DNA of 64,000 bases from assembly GCF_035920445.1 (NCBI RefSeq), contig NZ_CP109162.1:6882001-6946000 (forward strand). Direction: 5' to 3'. Made by a program: the position numbers and the translations under genes. Source of the DNA: Nocardia sp. NBC_01730 (lineage in GTDB: Bacteria; Actinomycetota; Actinomycetes; Mycobacteriales; Mycobacteriaceae). Below, piece by piece: positions 19,828 through 28,133 of the stretch (position 1 is the first letter of the stretch; every line of letters starts with the position of its first letter). The notes beneath the pieces were generated by a model. The model saw only the letters and a list, made by a program, of their open reading frames with translations. It did no database searches and was not told where the DNA came from.

Positions 19828-20259
19828 CGGGAGGCCACACACGTCCGCGATCGCCGCCGTGTCCCAATAGAAGGGGTGCACCTCGCCGATGCGGCCGTCG
19901 GTGATGGTGATTGTCTGCAGGATGGGGAAGGTGAGTTCGCGGCCGGTCGCGCGGGCGCGGGCGTGCACGCGGGTGTGTACCACGGTGGTCTCGCCGATCG
20001 CCAGGAAATGCTGTTCCAGCAGGTCGAACGATTCCCACGTGCGGCTCATGGCGAGGAAGAAGCGTTCCATGCCTTCGTGTCCGCGCCAGGTTCCGCCGTA
20101 GGGCAGCCCGTCCGCCTGATGCAGCACCACGCAAGGGGCGAAGAACGACGCGAGCAGCTGGAACGAGGCACGGCCATGGCCGCCTGCTGCCATGTACTCC
20201 GCCTCGGCCGCGTACATCCCGGTCAGCACGGTCATCGGATCTGTTGTCGATCGCGTCAT
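19819..20259 (-). CDS. SnoaL/NTF2-like protein
   Basis: 146 residues from an ATG at 20257-20259; an in-frame upstream extension is Arg-rich and looks non-coding. The alpha+beta pattern with GTWRGHEGMERFFLAM, then TVVHTRVHARARATGRELTFPILQTITITDGRIGEVHPFYWD, is characteristic of SnoaL-like domains (the motif is described here in parts). Such proteins can be small isomerases or cyclases, or have no known activity. The substrate is unknown. It lies just upstream of the siderophore-binding lipoprotein on the same strand. Confidence 0.75.
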   Translation of the reverse strand: MTRSTTDPMTVLTGMYAAEAEYMAAGGHGRASFQLLASFFAPCVVLHQADGLPYGGTWRGHEGMERFFLAMSRTWESFDLLEQHFLAIGETTVVHTRVHARARATGRELTFPILQTITITDGRIGEVHPFYWDTAAIADVCGLPEA

Positions 20260-20698
20260 GCGGCCAGTCTGCCCAATGCGCACCGGCTGAGACCGGCGGT
20301 AATCGGACGTCGCTTTCCTCCCTGCGCTACCCACTCGAGGCACACGCCTCAAGTTCCCACATACCGAATCACATACGAATTCGGGTGCGGGAAATCAAGG
20401 AGTACACGGGAACTGGAGCCGATCAGTGTGCGGCGGGGGCGGCGACAGGATCCTGGCGGCCGCCGGCGCGCACGCCGATCGACAGGGCCCCGCTACCCCA
20501 CCCTCACCACCCAGGACAAGCCTCCGCACTCTGCTCCGGACACCGTGAGCGGAGTCGAATGGTGCCTCGGGCCCCCATTCCGAGCCACCATTTCACTACG
20601 CGCGCTGAAGAATCCACATCCGGTGGGTTATGCACAGGGGTGGGGAAGTGCCTGGTTGGGCCCCGGGGCGAAGGCGGCGGGCGAACCAGGCTGAGGGG
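20260..20698. other. Divergent intergenic region
   Basis: 439 bp between divergent genes. It contains one copy of a dispersed hairpin repeat (20551-20599). No convincing gene is seen; short frames here lack a start with a ribosome-binding site or any family resemblance. Confidence 0.6.
20551..20599. repeat. Dispersed hairpin repeat, copy A
   Basis: The right arm (20580-20599) carries CCACCATTTCACTA. The left arm (20551-20570) pairs imperfectly with it, about 16 of 20 positions, around a 9-base loop. The same core occurs in copies at 21574-21620 and 32607-32665. This copy lies in a divergent region, where a terminator role is unlikely. Confidence 0.7.
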
Positions 20699-21577
20699 AT
20701 GCGACTCGGCTTGGAGCAGGTGCGGAACAAGCAGTTCGGCGTGTTCACCACGCGGCAGGTACTGAGCGAGTACACGCGTGCCGAGCTGCGCGCTCGGATC
20801 GACCGCGGGGAGTGGGTGCGCGTTTTCCATGGTGTATACCGCGAGGCGACCACCTCTCCATCACCCGAATTGCGCGTTGAGGCCGCACGGCTGTCGATGG
20901 GGCTGACATTGCTCGCCGCCGCCTACAACACCGCCGCCGAATTGCACGGGTTCTCCGTTCTGGCGAATCAGCCGACGGATGTGCTGGGCATACAGGCGTC
21001 GCGCTCCCCTCGCCTCGTCGTGCACCGCGATCAGGTGGATCCGGAGGAATTGCAGCTGGTACATGGCACGGCGACCACGAATGCCGTCCGCACGGCGGTG
21101 GATGTCGCTCGCACCCTGACCCGAATGGACGCACTGGCAACACTGGATGCCGCGCTGCGCATGGGAATTTCGTCCCCCGCGCTCATCGTCGAGCTCGAAA
21201 AGCACACTGGACGTCGCGGCCGCCGACAGGCCGCCCAGCTGATCGCGCTGGCCGACGGCCGCGCCGAGTCCCCCATGGAGTCACGTACCCGGCTGCGCTG
21301 CATCGACGCGGGTCTGCCACCCCCGGAGCCGCAGGTGGTGGTGCCGACCCGGAACGGACTCCGCCGCATCGACCTGGGCTGGCGGCGCTGGCGAATCGGC
21401 CTGGAATACGACAGCGCCGCATGGCATTTGGGGGAAACCGCCGCGCTCCGCGACAACCCCCGCCACAACTGGCTCAGCACCGAAGGCTGGACCATCTACT
21501 ACGCCACGGCGGCCGACGTCTACCACCACCCGCACCACTTCACCACCCCCATCCGGCACGCCCTCGATCGAGCGTAG
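20699..21577 (+). CDS. AbiEi-like/DUF559-like protein
   Basis: About 292 residues from ATG 20699; an in-frame ATG at 20630 would add a low-complexity leader. The N-terminal ~60 residues (FGVFTTRQVLSEYTRAELRA, then VRVFHGVYR) look like the winged-helix domain of AbiEi type IV antitoxins. The C-terminal ~110 residues (PMESRTRLRC, RRIDLGWRRWRIGLEYDSAAWH) resemble DUF559/Vsr-type endonuclease folds with acidic residues at IDLGW and LEYDS. It may be a DNA-binding or nuclease-like protein. No AbiEii toxin is adjacent. The stop codon lies inside the left arm of hairpin copy B. Confidence 0.7.
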   Translation: MRLGLEQVRNKQFGVFTTRQVLSEYTRAELRARIDRGEWVRVFHGVYREATTSPSPELRVEAARLSMGLTLLAAAYNTAAELHGFSVLANQPTDVLGIQASRSPRLVVHRDQVDPEELQLVHGTATTNAVRTAVDVARTLTRMDALATLDAALRMGISSPALIVELEKHTGRRGRRQAAQLIALADGRAESPMESRTRLRCIDAGLPPPEPQVVVPTRNGLRRIDLGWRRWRIGLEYDSAAWHLGETAALRDNPRHNWLSTEGWTIYYATAADVYHHPHHFTTPIRHALDRA

Positions 21578-21620
21578 TGAAATGGTGGCCGTCAGCCCTT
21601 GGCGCACCACCATTTTCCTC
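21574..21620. repeat. Dispersed hairpin repeat, copy B
   Basis: The left arm GTAGTGAAATGGTGG (21574-21588) pairs imperfectly with CCACCATTTTCCTC (21607-21620). It lies between the convergent AbiEi-like and M13 peptidase genes and may terminate transcription from both sides. Confidence 0.7.
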
Positions 21621-21636
21621 CGCTCGGCGGACCGGC

Positions 21637-23685
21637 TCACAAGGTGACCCGCTGATCGGCGGGCATGAACAGTTTGTCGCCTTCCTTCAGCTCGAAGGTG
21701 TTGTAGAACTCCGTGAGGTTCCGAACGACTTGGTTGCAGCGGAATTCGGCGGGGGAGTGGGTGTCGCCCGCGAGATAGCGGACGGTGAGTTCCTTGGTCT
21801 GCTTCTCGCGCCAGCTGCGGGCCCAGGACAGGAACATCGTGCGATAGTCGGGGCTGTCGATACCGCGGCGCTTCTCCGCGATGCGGAAGGCGGCCAACGT
21901 GATCTGAAGTCCACGCAGGTCGGCGAGGTTCTCGCCGACGGTGAGTTCGCCGTTGACGTGCTGGCTCGGGTCGAGCCCCTCCGGCACCAGCACGTTGAAC
22001 TGGTCGATGAGCTGTTTGGTTTTGGCGTCGAACGCGGCTCGGTCTTCGGGAGTCCACCAATCGCGGCGGTTGCCGTCGCCGTCGTATTTGGAGCCCTGGT
22101 CGTCGAAGCCGTGGCCGATCTCGTGGCCGATGGTGGATCCGACCGCGCCGAAGTTGACGGCGGGCTCCGCGTCCTTGTCGAAGAACGGCGGCTGGAGGTA
22201 GGCGGCGGGGAACACGATCTGGTTGGAGGTCGCCGAGTAGTAGGCATTCACCGTCTGCGGCGACATCCCCCATTCGGACTTGTCGACCGGGGTTCCGAGT
22301 CGGTCGAACGCCCGCTTGCTTTCGAAGTGGTTGATGGCCAGCAGCGATTCGACCAGCTTGCCCCTGGTGATCTTCAGCTTCGAGTAGTCGACCCACTTGT
22401 CGGGGTACCCGATCTTCGGATCGATCTTGTCCAGTTTCGCAATGGACGCCACCCTGGTTGCCTGCGACATCCACGACGAGTTGGTGAAGTTTTCCCGATA
22501 GGCGGCGAGCACGTCGGCCAGCATCTCTTTGGCGCGCTGCTTGGCCTCCGGCGGAAAGTGTTTGGCCACATAGAGTTTCCCGAGCTGTTCGCCGAGGTGT
22601 TCGTCGACGATCCCGACCCCGTACTTCCAGCGTTCCGGGCGCTCGTCCTGACCGTTGAGCACCTTGCCCTTGAAGTCGAAGTTCGCGTCGTTGACGGCCT
22701 TGGGCAGATAGGGCGCGAAGTCCCGCAGCACACTCAATTTGAGGTAGTCACGCCACGTGGCGATGTCGACCTCGGTCCACAGCTGGCCCGCCGCCGTGAG
22801 GTAGGACGGCTGGTTGACCACCATCGTCGCGAACAGCTCGCGCGGGCGGTCGGTGTTTCCCGTCATCCACGGGCCCCAGTCGAACCCTGGCGCGAGCGCG
22901 GTCATATCGGCCCAGCCGTACAGGTTGTATGTCGCGTCGGTGTCGCGGTTGCGCACGCTGTCCCAGTGCGCGGGGGCGATCCGCTTCTCCAGGTCGAATA
23001 CCCGCTGAGCCATGCCCGCCGGATCGGCGAACCCGGCGCCCGCGGCGATACGTCCGAGAAAGACCCGATACTGCGCGAGCACCTCGGCATATTCCGGCTT
23101 CCGGTAGTACTGCTCGCCGAGCCCGAGCCCGGACTGGCCGACCGAGGGGATGTAGGCGCTGGAGTTCTTCCGGTCGATGCCGATACCGATGCCGATCAGC
23201 CCGCCGATCGGCAGCTCGCCCATCACCTTGGCCAGGTCCGCCTTGGTCGCCGCCCCGTCGATCTTGGCGAACAGGCCGGCCAGTGGCGTCATGCCGAGCC
23301 GTTCGATTTCATCCCAGTCCACCCTGGCGTCGTGCAGGTCCCGGATCTGCTGCTCCTCCGAGCCCTCTTTCGGGTCACGGATGCCGTCGATGATCTCCCG
23401 CAACTGCTGCTGCGTGCGTTCGGCCGCCTCGCTGGTCGAGCCGTAGGCGACCTTGTCCGGCGGGAGCTGGTACTCCCGCAGCCATTTCCCGTTGACATGC
23501 CGGTACAGATCGTCCTGCGGTCGGATCGTCTGGTCCGCGCCGCTCAGATCGACCCCGGTGAGCGTCTTGCTCGCCGGTTCGGTGTCGTTCGAGCAGGCCA
23601 CCAGCGCGGCGGCGGCCGGAACCGCCCCGAGCGCGATGAGAAAGCCACGACGGCCCAGCTGGACCGGACGATCGGTTGATGTCAC
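21637..23685 (-). CDS. M13-family metallopeptidase, Tat/lipoprotein
   Basis: 682 residues, typical of neprilysin-like M13 peptidases. The N-terminus has a twin-arginine signal (RRGFLIALG) running into a lipobox (AALVAC), so the mature protein should be lipid-anchored outside the membrane. The zinc site HEIGH is at 521-525, the third ligand Glu585 is in GENLADLRG, and the substrate-binding NAYYSATSNQIVFPA is intact. It should cleave small extracellular peptides. Mycobacterial homologues are known as Zmp1-type proteins (established family knowledge); its substrate here is unknown. The GTG start has a strong GGAGAGGA site. Confidence 0.95.
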   Translation of the reverse strand: MTSTDRPVQLGRRGFLIALGAVPAAAALVACSNDTEPASKTLTGVDLSGADQTIRPQDDLYRHVNGKWLREYQLPPDKVAYGSTSEAAERTQQQLREIIDGIRDPKEGSEEQQIRDLHDARVDWDEIERLGMTPLAGLFAKIDGAATKADLAKVMGELPIGGLIGIGIGIDRKNSSAYIPSVGQSGLGLGEQYYRKPEYAEVLAQYRVFLGRIAAGAGFADPAGMAQRVFDLEKRIAPAHWDSVRNRDTDATYNLYGWADMTALAPGFDWGPWMTGNTDRPRELFATMVVNQPSYLTAAGQLWTEVDIATWRDYLKLSVLRDFAPYLPKAVNDANFDFKGKVLNGQDERPERWKYGVGIVDEHLGEQLGKLYVAKHFPPEAKQRAKEMLADVLAAYRENFTNSSWMSQATRVASIAKLDKIDPKIGYPDKWVDYSKLKITRGKLVESLLAINHFESKRAFDRLGTPVDKSEWGMSPQTVNAYYSATSNQIVFPAAYLQPPFFDKDAEPAVNFGAVGSTIGHEIGHGFDDQGSKYDGDGNRRDWWTPEDRAAFDAKTKQLIDQFNVLVPEGLDPSQHVNGELTVGENLADLRGLQITLAAFRIAEKRRGIDSPDYRTMFLSWARSWREKQTKELTVRYLAGDTHSPAEFRCNQVVRNLTEFYNTFELKEGDKLFMPADQRVTL

Positions 23686-24050
23686 GAGAATCCTCTCCCC
23701 GACGCGGCATCGCCGCAGATGAACGTAGAAGCAGCCTCTGCTCGGATCGAGGCTACCGGCGCGGCGCCGGTCGAGCCCGGATTCGAGCCGGATAACCTCG
23801 GACCGGACCCGCCCGCTCCCTGGTGACCACCCCCCGATTTGGGAACGACCTGCGGATTCCCCTACACTAGACCGGTTGCCTGCGGGAGCTATGCCCGCAA
23901 TCCGGCAGCGAACCCCCAGTGGTTGGTTCTGCGTTTCTTCCTCAGACCAAGGAAAACCGCTGGCAGGCGCGCGTCCGGAGGGTGACTGACCATGCCCGTC
24001 GGGTCGGTAATCCGGCGTGCTAATACGTCCAGGTCAAGGAGGACGCTGAA
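23686..24050. other. Divergent promoter region and rplN leader
   Basis: 365 bp between the M13 gene and rplN. It holds the rplN promoter and a leader of about 175 bases with local hairpins (for example TGCGGG/CCCGCA near 23882-23900). No coding region is seen, and no ribosomal-protein binding site could be assigned with confidence. Confidence 0.6.
23839..23868 (+). promoter_or_regulatory. Ribosomal-protein promoter P(rplN)
   Basis: TTGGGA at 23839-23844 and TACACT at 23863-23868, 18 bp apart. The -10 and downstream bases (CCTACACTAGA, then CGGTTGCCTG) recur almost unchanged at the rpsH promoter 16 kb away, which supports both assignments. Confidence 0.68.
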
Positions 24051-24419
24051 GTGATTCAGCAGGAGTCGCGACTGCGCGTCGCCGACAACACGGGTGCGAA
24101 GGAGATTCTTTGCATCCGCGTTCTCGGTGGTTCGTCGCGTCGCTATGCCGGTATCGGCGACATCATCGTCGCTACCGTGAAGGACGCCATCCCCGGCGGC
24201 AACGTCAAGCGGGGTGAAGTCGTCAAGGCGGTCATCGTGCGCACCACCAAAGAACGTCGGCGCGCCGATGGTTCCTACATCAAGTTCGACGAGAACGCGG
24301 CCGTGCTCATCAAGCCGGACAACGACCCGCGCGGCACCCGCATCTTCGGCCCGGTCGGCCGCGAGCTGCGCGAGAAGAAGTTCATGAAGATCGTCTCGCT
24401 GGCGCCGGAGGTGCTCTGA
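24051..24419 (+). CDS. rplN: 50S ribosomal protein L14
   Basis: 122 residues, full-length uL14 ([16 protein letters not shown] at the N-terminus, [16 protein letters not shown] at the C-terminus). It binds 23S rRNA near the subunit interface. The GTG start is preceded by AAGGAGG. It is the first gene of the first spc segment; in many bacteria rpsQ comes directly before it, but here the siderophore region and M13 gene do. Confidence 0.99.
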   Translation: MIQQESRLRVADNTGAKEILCIRVLGGSSRRYAGIGDIIVATVKDAIPGGNVKRGEVVKAVIVRTTKERRRADGSYIKFDENAAVLIKPDNDPRGTRIFGPVGRELREKKFMKIVSLAPEVL

Positions 24420-24421
24420 CC

Positions 24422-24739
24422 ATGAAGGTGCACAAGGGCGACACCGTGCTCGTCATCTCGGGCAAGGACAAGGGTGCCAAGGGCAAGGTTATCCAGGCCT
24501 ACCCGAAGGAGAACCGGGTCCTCGTCGAGGGCGTGAACCGGATCAAGAAGCACGTCGCGAACTCCGCCAACCAGCGTGGCGCCTCCTCGGGCGGCATCGT
24601 GACCCAGGAAGCTCCGATCCACGTGTCCAACGTGATGGTCGTCGACTCCGATGGCAAGCCAGCGCGTATCGGCTACCGGACCGACGAGGAGAGCGGCAAG
24701 CGGGTCCGGATCTCCCGTAAGAACGGGAAGGACATCTGA
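24422..24739 (+). CDS. rplX: 50S ribosomal protein L24
   Basis: 105 residues. The KOW motif region [20 protein letters not shown] identifies uL24, an assembly-initiating protein that binds the 5' domain of 23S rRNA. It starts 2 bp after rplN and is in the canonical spc order. Confidence 0.99.
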   Translation: MKVHKGDTVLVISGKDKGAKGKVIQAYPKENRVLVEGVNRIKKHVANSANQRGASSGGIVTQEAPIHVSNVMVVDSDGKPARIGYRTDEESGKRVRISRKNGKDI

Positions 24740-24740
24740 C

Positions 24741-25307
24741 ATGACCACGACTGAGAACAAGATCCAGCCGCGCCTCAAGCAGCGCTACCGCGCCGAGATC
24801 AAGGACGCGCTGAACAACGAGTTCGACTACGCCAACGTGATGCAGATCCCCGGCGTGGTGAAGGTGGTCGTGAACATGGGTGTCGGCGACGCCGCCCGCG
24901 ACGCGAAGCTGATCAACGGCGCCGTCAACGACCTGGCTCTGATCACCGGTCAGAAGCCTGAGATCCGCAAGGCGACCAAGTCCATCGCGCAGTTCAAGCT
25001 GCGTGAGGGCATGCCGATCGGCGCCAAGGTCACCCTGCGTGGCGATCGGATGTGGGAGTTCCTGGACCGCCTGGTGTCCATCGCGCTGCCCCGTATCCGC
25101 GACTTCCGCGGCCTGTCGCCGAAGCAGTTCGACGGCAACGGCAACTACACGTTCGGCCTGAGCGAGCAGTCGATGTTCCACGAGATCGACGTGGACTCGA
25201 TCGACCGCCCGCGCGGCATGGACATCACCGTCGTGACCACCGCGACCAACAACGAAGAAGGCCGTGCCCTGCTCAAGCACCTCGGCTTCCCGTTCAAGGA
25301 GAACTGA
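24741..25307 (+). CDS. rplE: 50S ribosomal protein L5
   Basis: 188 residues from ATG 24741, one base after the rplX stop; an in-frame start inside rplX is unlikely. It is full-length uL5, which binds 5S rRNA and contacts the subunit bridge. [16 protein letters not shown] near the N-terminus and [10 protein letters not shown] near the C-terminus are diagnostic. Confidence 0.99.
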   Translation: MTTTENKIQPRLKQRYRAEIKDALNNEFDYANVMQIPGVVKVVVNMGVGDAARDAKLINGAVNDLALITGQKPEIRKATKSIAQFKLREGMPIGAKVTLRGDRMWEFLDRLVSIALPRIRDFRGLSPKQFDGNGNYTFGLSEQSMFHEIDVDSIDRPRGMDITVVTTATNNEEGRALLKHLGFPFKEN

Positions 25308-25311
25308 GCAC

Positions 25312-25497
25312 ATGGCAAAGAAAGCACTGGTCAACAAGGCCAACGCCAAGCCGAAGTTCGCGGTCCGCGGCTACACCCGCTGCCAGCGCTGCGGCCGCCC
25401 GCACGCGGTGTACCGCAAGTTCGGCCTCTGCCGCGTCTGCTTGCGCGAAATGGCACACCGGGGCGAACTGCCCGGCGTGCACAAGAGCTCCTGGTGA
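25312..25497 (+). CDS. rpsN: 30S ribosomal protein S14, zinc-binding type Z
   Basis: 61 residues, the short zinc-ribbon form, with cysteines 24, 27, 40 and 43 (CQRC and CRVC). It sits in the 30S head. Actinobacteria often also carry a zinc-free paralogue under zinc control. The next gene in the standard operon, rpsH, does not follow; a terminator comes 40 bp after the stop. Confidence 0.98.
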   Translation: MAKKALVNKANAKPKFAVRGYTRCQRCGRPHAVYRKFGLCRVCLREMAHRGELPGVHKSSW

Positions 25498-25500
25498 GCC

Positions 25501-25579
25501 GGACGCTCCCCGGAGCGTCCCCACACTGAACCCGAACGAGGGCACGGACTCCACCCGAGTCCGTGCCCTCGTTTGCGTT
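25501..25579 (+). terminator. Intrinsic terminator after rpsN
   Basis: A perfect 15-bp stem (25537-25551 with 25557-25571, loop CACCC) is followed by TTTGCGTT. A smaller hairpin, GGACGCTCC/GGAGCGTCC, lies at 25501-25520. This should stop transcription of the rplN-rpsN segment and shows the operon really ends here. Confidence 0.85.
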
Positions 25580-25623
25580 GACGGTCGTGGTTCTCGCCAC
25601 AACGGACTAGGTAGGCTGCGGTC

Positions 25624-26205
25624 ATGACGATCCGGGCGTCGGACCACTTGCCGCACGAGATGACCGAGGAGCAGTACCGCCGGCTGCCCGAGGGTGTCGC
25701 GCGCGAGATCGAGGTTGTGCACGGCCACGTGATCGTCTGTGAATCGCCAGTGCCTGAACATAATCGCGTGGCACGCCGCTTGGCCGGCTCGATGGAGCAG
25801 CTGCCGAGCACTGAACCGTGCATCCGAGTCGAGACCGATATAGATGTCGTGCTTTGGCGGATGCCAAAGTTCACCTTTCGGCGACCGGATATGACGGTGT
25901 ATCGCTGCTTGCCCGAGCGTGGAGCGAAGCCGGAGGCCGGTGACGCACTGATCGTCGTGGAGGTATCTTCGCCGTCCACTGCCGCTGAAGACTTGCTGGA
26001 CAAAAAGGTTCAGTACGCCCGCGCGGGTATTCCGCTTTACCTGGTTGTCGTTCTCGACACCAAGTTCGACATCGAAGAGGTGCGGGAATTCCGGCTCGAC
26101 GCCCACGCCGCCGAATATCGGCTGCACCGGCTGCACCGCGACGGGTTCGTTCGATTGGAGCATGTGGTGCTCGGCGATATCAGCTTCGCCGACTTGGTCC
26201 GCTAG
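25624..26205 (+). CDS. Uma2-family (DUF820) nuclease-like protein
   Basis: 193 residues. RRPDMTVYRC and VVEVSSPSTAAEDLLDKKVQYARAGIPLYLVV match, in parts, the PD-(D/E)XK core of Uma2/DUF820 proteins (Asp in RPDM, Glu in VEVSSPS, Lys in DKKVQYA). These are predicted restriction-like nucleases of unknown role, often present in many copies in actinobacteria. It is the first gene of the island that splits the spc operon. A second Uma2 gene lies at 36555-37208. Confidence 0.88.
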   Translation: MTIRASDHLPHEMTEEQYRRLPEGVAREIEVVHGHVIVCESPVPEHNRVARRLAGSMEQLPSTEPCIRVETDIDVVLWRMPKFTFRRPDMTVYRCLPERGAKPEAGDALIVVEVSSPSTAAEDLLDKKVQYARAGIPLYLVVVLDTKFDIEEVREFRLDAHAAEYRLHRLHRDGFVRLEHVVLGDISFADLVR

Positions 26206-26327
26206 CCACCGGCCGGGCCGCGTCTGAGCCCCTGGTGTTCAGCAGTTCGGCAAGATCAAGGCTTCGCGGCCAGAAGTCGCAGGTGGAAGTCGACCCCGCA
26301 GTTGCAGCTGACCGTAAATCATTTCTC

Positions 26328-26362
26328 CCTTATTTAAGGTTAACTGCTATCCTTAAATAAGG
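26328..26362. promoter_or_regulatory. Palindromic operator before the Fic gene
   Basis: CCTTATTTAAGG (26328-26339) and its exact complement CCTTAAATAAGG (26351-26362) are separated by 11 bases. The AT-rich site stands out from the GC-rich surroundings, and its right arm runs into the AAGGAGG ribosome-binding site. A repressor bound here would block transcription or translation of the Fic gene. The C-terminal winged helix of that protein is the obvious candidate ligand. Confidence 0.75.
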
Positions 26363-26370
26363 AGGCGAGC

Positions 26371-27669
26371 ATGGCCGAGTTTGTGCGGCGGAGGTGGGCT
26401 GGAAACCTGGATGGCGGTGGCCTGTCTCGAAGAGATCGCGGCTCCGGCACATACCAGGCGTACCTGCCCGATCCGTTGGTTGGCCGCCGCATTGTTCTGA
26501 CCAGTGAGACCGCCGCCGACGTCGTTGATGCAGAGGTGGCGATCGCCCGCCTCGACACGGAGGCGAAAGCGCTTGTCGAGACGGAAGCGTTGTCTCGGTT
26601 GCTGCTGCGCGCCGAGGCCATAGCATCGTCACGGATCGAGGGCCTCGTGGTCGGCGCGCGTCGACTTCTGCGCGCCGAGGCGGCACGGCAGCTGGAAGGC
26701 GAATCATCCGATGTGACCGCCGCCGAGGTGCTGGCAAATATCGACGCGATGGCGGTGGCCGCCAATGCGGTCGGTCGTTCTGAGCTGATCACCGAGGATG
26801 TTCTGCTCGAGGTTCATCGACGGTTGCTGGTCGGCACCAGACTCGCGCAGCCCGGCGGATGTCTCCGGGATGTGCAGAACTGGATCGGCGGCAGCTCCTT
26901 CAATCCTTGCTCGGCCGCATTCGTCCCGCCACCGCCGGAGTATGTGCCTGAACTGATGAACGACCTGATCACCTTCTGCAACAGCGACGACTTGCCCGCC
27001 GTCGCGCAAGCCGCGATCGCGCATGCGCAGTTCGAGACAATCCACCCATTCATCGACGGTAACGGCCGAACCGGTCGAGCGTTGATCCATCTGATATTGC
27101 GCCGACGTGGTGCAGCTGAACGCGTCGTCGCGCCCGTGTCGCTGATCCTCGCCACATGGAGCGACAGCTACGTCGATGGTCTGTCTCGCTTCCGGCACGT
27201 CGGTGCGGTCGATTCCGAGCAGGCCACCGATGACCTGAACACCTGGGTAGCCCGCTTCGCCGCTGCTTGCGCCCGTGCAGCCGAGGACGCAGCCGCCTTC
27301 GAGGTGAAGGCTGCCGACTTGCAGAATTCGTGGCGGGATCGAGTGGCGCCGGTGCGGACGAACTCCGCGCTGGACCTGCTCCTCGGCAAGCTCGTCGGAG
27401 CTCCGATCCTCACCGTTGCCACCGCGGCAACACTGATCGGACGCAGTTTTCCCGCCACGAACGCCGCGGTGCAGCGTTTGACCGAAGGCGGAATTCTGCG
27501 CCAGCTCACCGTCGGCCGCCGCAACAGGGCCTTCGAGGCGCCCGAGGCGATCACCGCGTTCACCGCGCTGGAACGGCGTCTTGCCAGTCCGGATGGAGAC
27601 ACACGAACATCGGATCCGACTCGCCCGGTGCCGTCGAACCAAATGCCTGCCCGTGCCGAAGGCCGCTGA
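26371..27669 (+). CDS. Fic-domain AMPylase with inhibitory helix and winged helix
   Basis: 432 residues. The Fic motif HPFIDGNGRTGR begins at His225, with every catalytic position present, so nucleotidyl transfer to target proteins is likely. Residues 86-91 (SSRIEG) fit the S/TxxxE(G/N) inhibitory motif, with Glu90 as the autoinhibitory residue, placing it among Fic proteins with an N-terminal inhibitory helix. Residues ~335-405 (TVATAATLIGRSFPATNAAV, then LRQLTVGRRNRAF) form a winged helix, suggesting autoregulation at the palindrome just upstream. The protein target is unknown. No partner gene is adjacent. Confidence 0.9.
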   Translation: MAEFVRRRWAGNLDGGGLSRRDRGSGTYQAYLPDPLVGRRIVLTSETAADVVDAEVAIARLDTEAKALVETEALSRLLLRAEAIASSRIEGLVVGARRLLRAEAARQLEGESSDVTAAEVLANIDAMAVAANAVGRSELITEDVLLEVHRRLLVGTRLAQPGGCLRDVQNWIGGSSFNPCSAAFVPPPPEYVPELMNDLITFCNSDDLPAVAQAAIAHAQFETIHPFIDGNGRTGRALIHLILRRRGAAERVVAPVSLILATWSDSYVDGLSRFRHVGAVDSEQATDDLNTWVARFAAACARAAEDAAAFEVKAADLQNSWRDRVAPVRTNSALDLLLGKLVGAPILTVATAATLIGRSFPATNAAVQRLTEGGILRQLTVGRRNRAFEAPEAITAFTALERRLASPDGDTRTSDPTRPVPSNQMPARAEGR

Positions 27670-27684
27670 GGCCGCCTCGGGAGT

Positions 27685-27867
27685 TCAGGCCGGACAGCGA
27701 CTGCATTCGACGGGGGTGAACGTCCGGGCAGGGCCGGTCGGGTTCTCGGAGTCACGCACCCCGACCATGCCGCCGTCCAGGTGTGCCACCTCCACGTACT
27801 GGCCGTTGGAAGCGCTGAAGCTGCTCTTGAACCGGCTTGCCCCGGATAGGTCAACGGTCACCGTCAT
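27685..27867 (-). CDS. DUF397 protein, copy 2 of a tandem pair
   Basis: 60 residues. FKSSFSASNGQYVEVA and VGVRDSENPTGP are the DUF397 signature. These proteins usually lie beside XRE/DUF5753 regulators, as here, and in Streptomyces such pairs act in development or as toxin-antitoxin-like modules. It is a tandem duplicate of the gene at 27921-28133; the start-site regions are identical over about 40 bp. This copy has an altered C-terminus (VECSRCPA). Confidence 0.85.
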   Translation of the reverse strand: MTVTVDLSGASRFKSSFSASNGQYVEVAHLDGGMVGVRDSENPTGPARTFTPVECSRCPA

Positions 27868-27920
27868 AACTCCTTGCTACTCGACCTCGCCCGACTTGTC
27901 CGGCTGTGCTCGAATTGTCT

Positions 27921-28133
27921 TCAGCAGCGGTCGAATTCGCCGTTCTTGGCATCTGTGAGGAAGGTGTCCCATTCGGCGGAAGTGAAGACGAGGGCCGGGG
28001 CGGAAAGGTTCTTGGAGTCACGAACGCCGACCATGCCGCCGTGGAGGTGGGCGACCTCGACGCATTGGCCGTTGGACTCGCTGTAGCTGCTCTTGAACCA
28101 GCTTGCCCCGGATAGGTCAACGGTCACCGTCAT
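27921..28133 (-). CDS. DUF397 protein, copy 1
   Basis: 70 residues with the canonical DUF397 pattern (FKSSYSESNGQCVEVA, VGVRDSKN, FTSAEWDTFL). It overlaps the end of the XRE/DUF5753 gene by 17 bp on the same strand, so the two are translated from one message. It probably counteracts or cooperates with the regulator, as in characterised XRE-DUF397 pairs (inference). Confidence 0.92.
   Translation of the reverse strand: MTVTVDLSGASWFKSSYSESNGQCVEVAHLHGGMVGVRDSKNLSAPALVFTSAEWDTFLTDAKNGEFDRC

Noticed and set aside
21421..23679. 752-residue plus-strand frame opposite the M13 peptidase
   Set aside because: The minus strand has the zinc motif, signal peptide and ribosome-binding site; this frame is a shadow.
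23869..24050. rplN leader as a riboswitch or ribosomal-protein autoregulatory element
   Set aside because: Local hairpins exist, but no known leader consensus could be matched by eye; left as an undefined leader.
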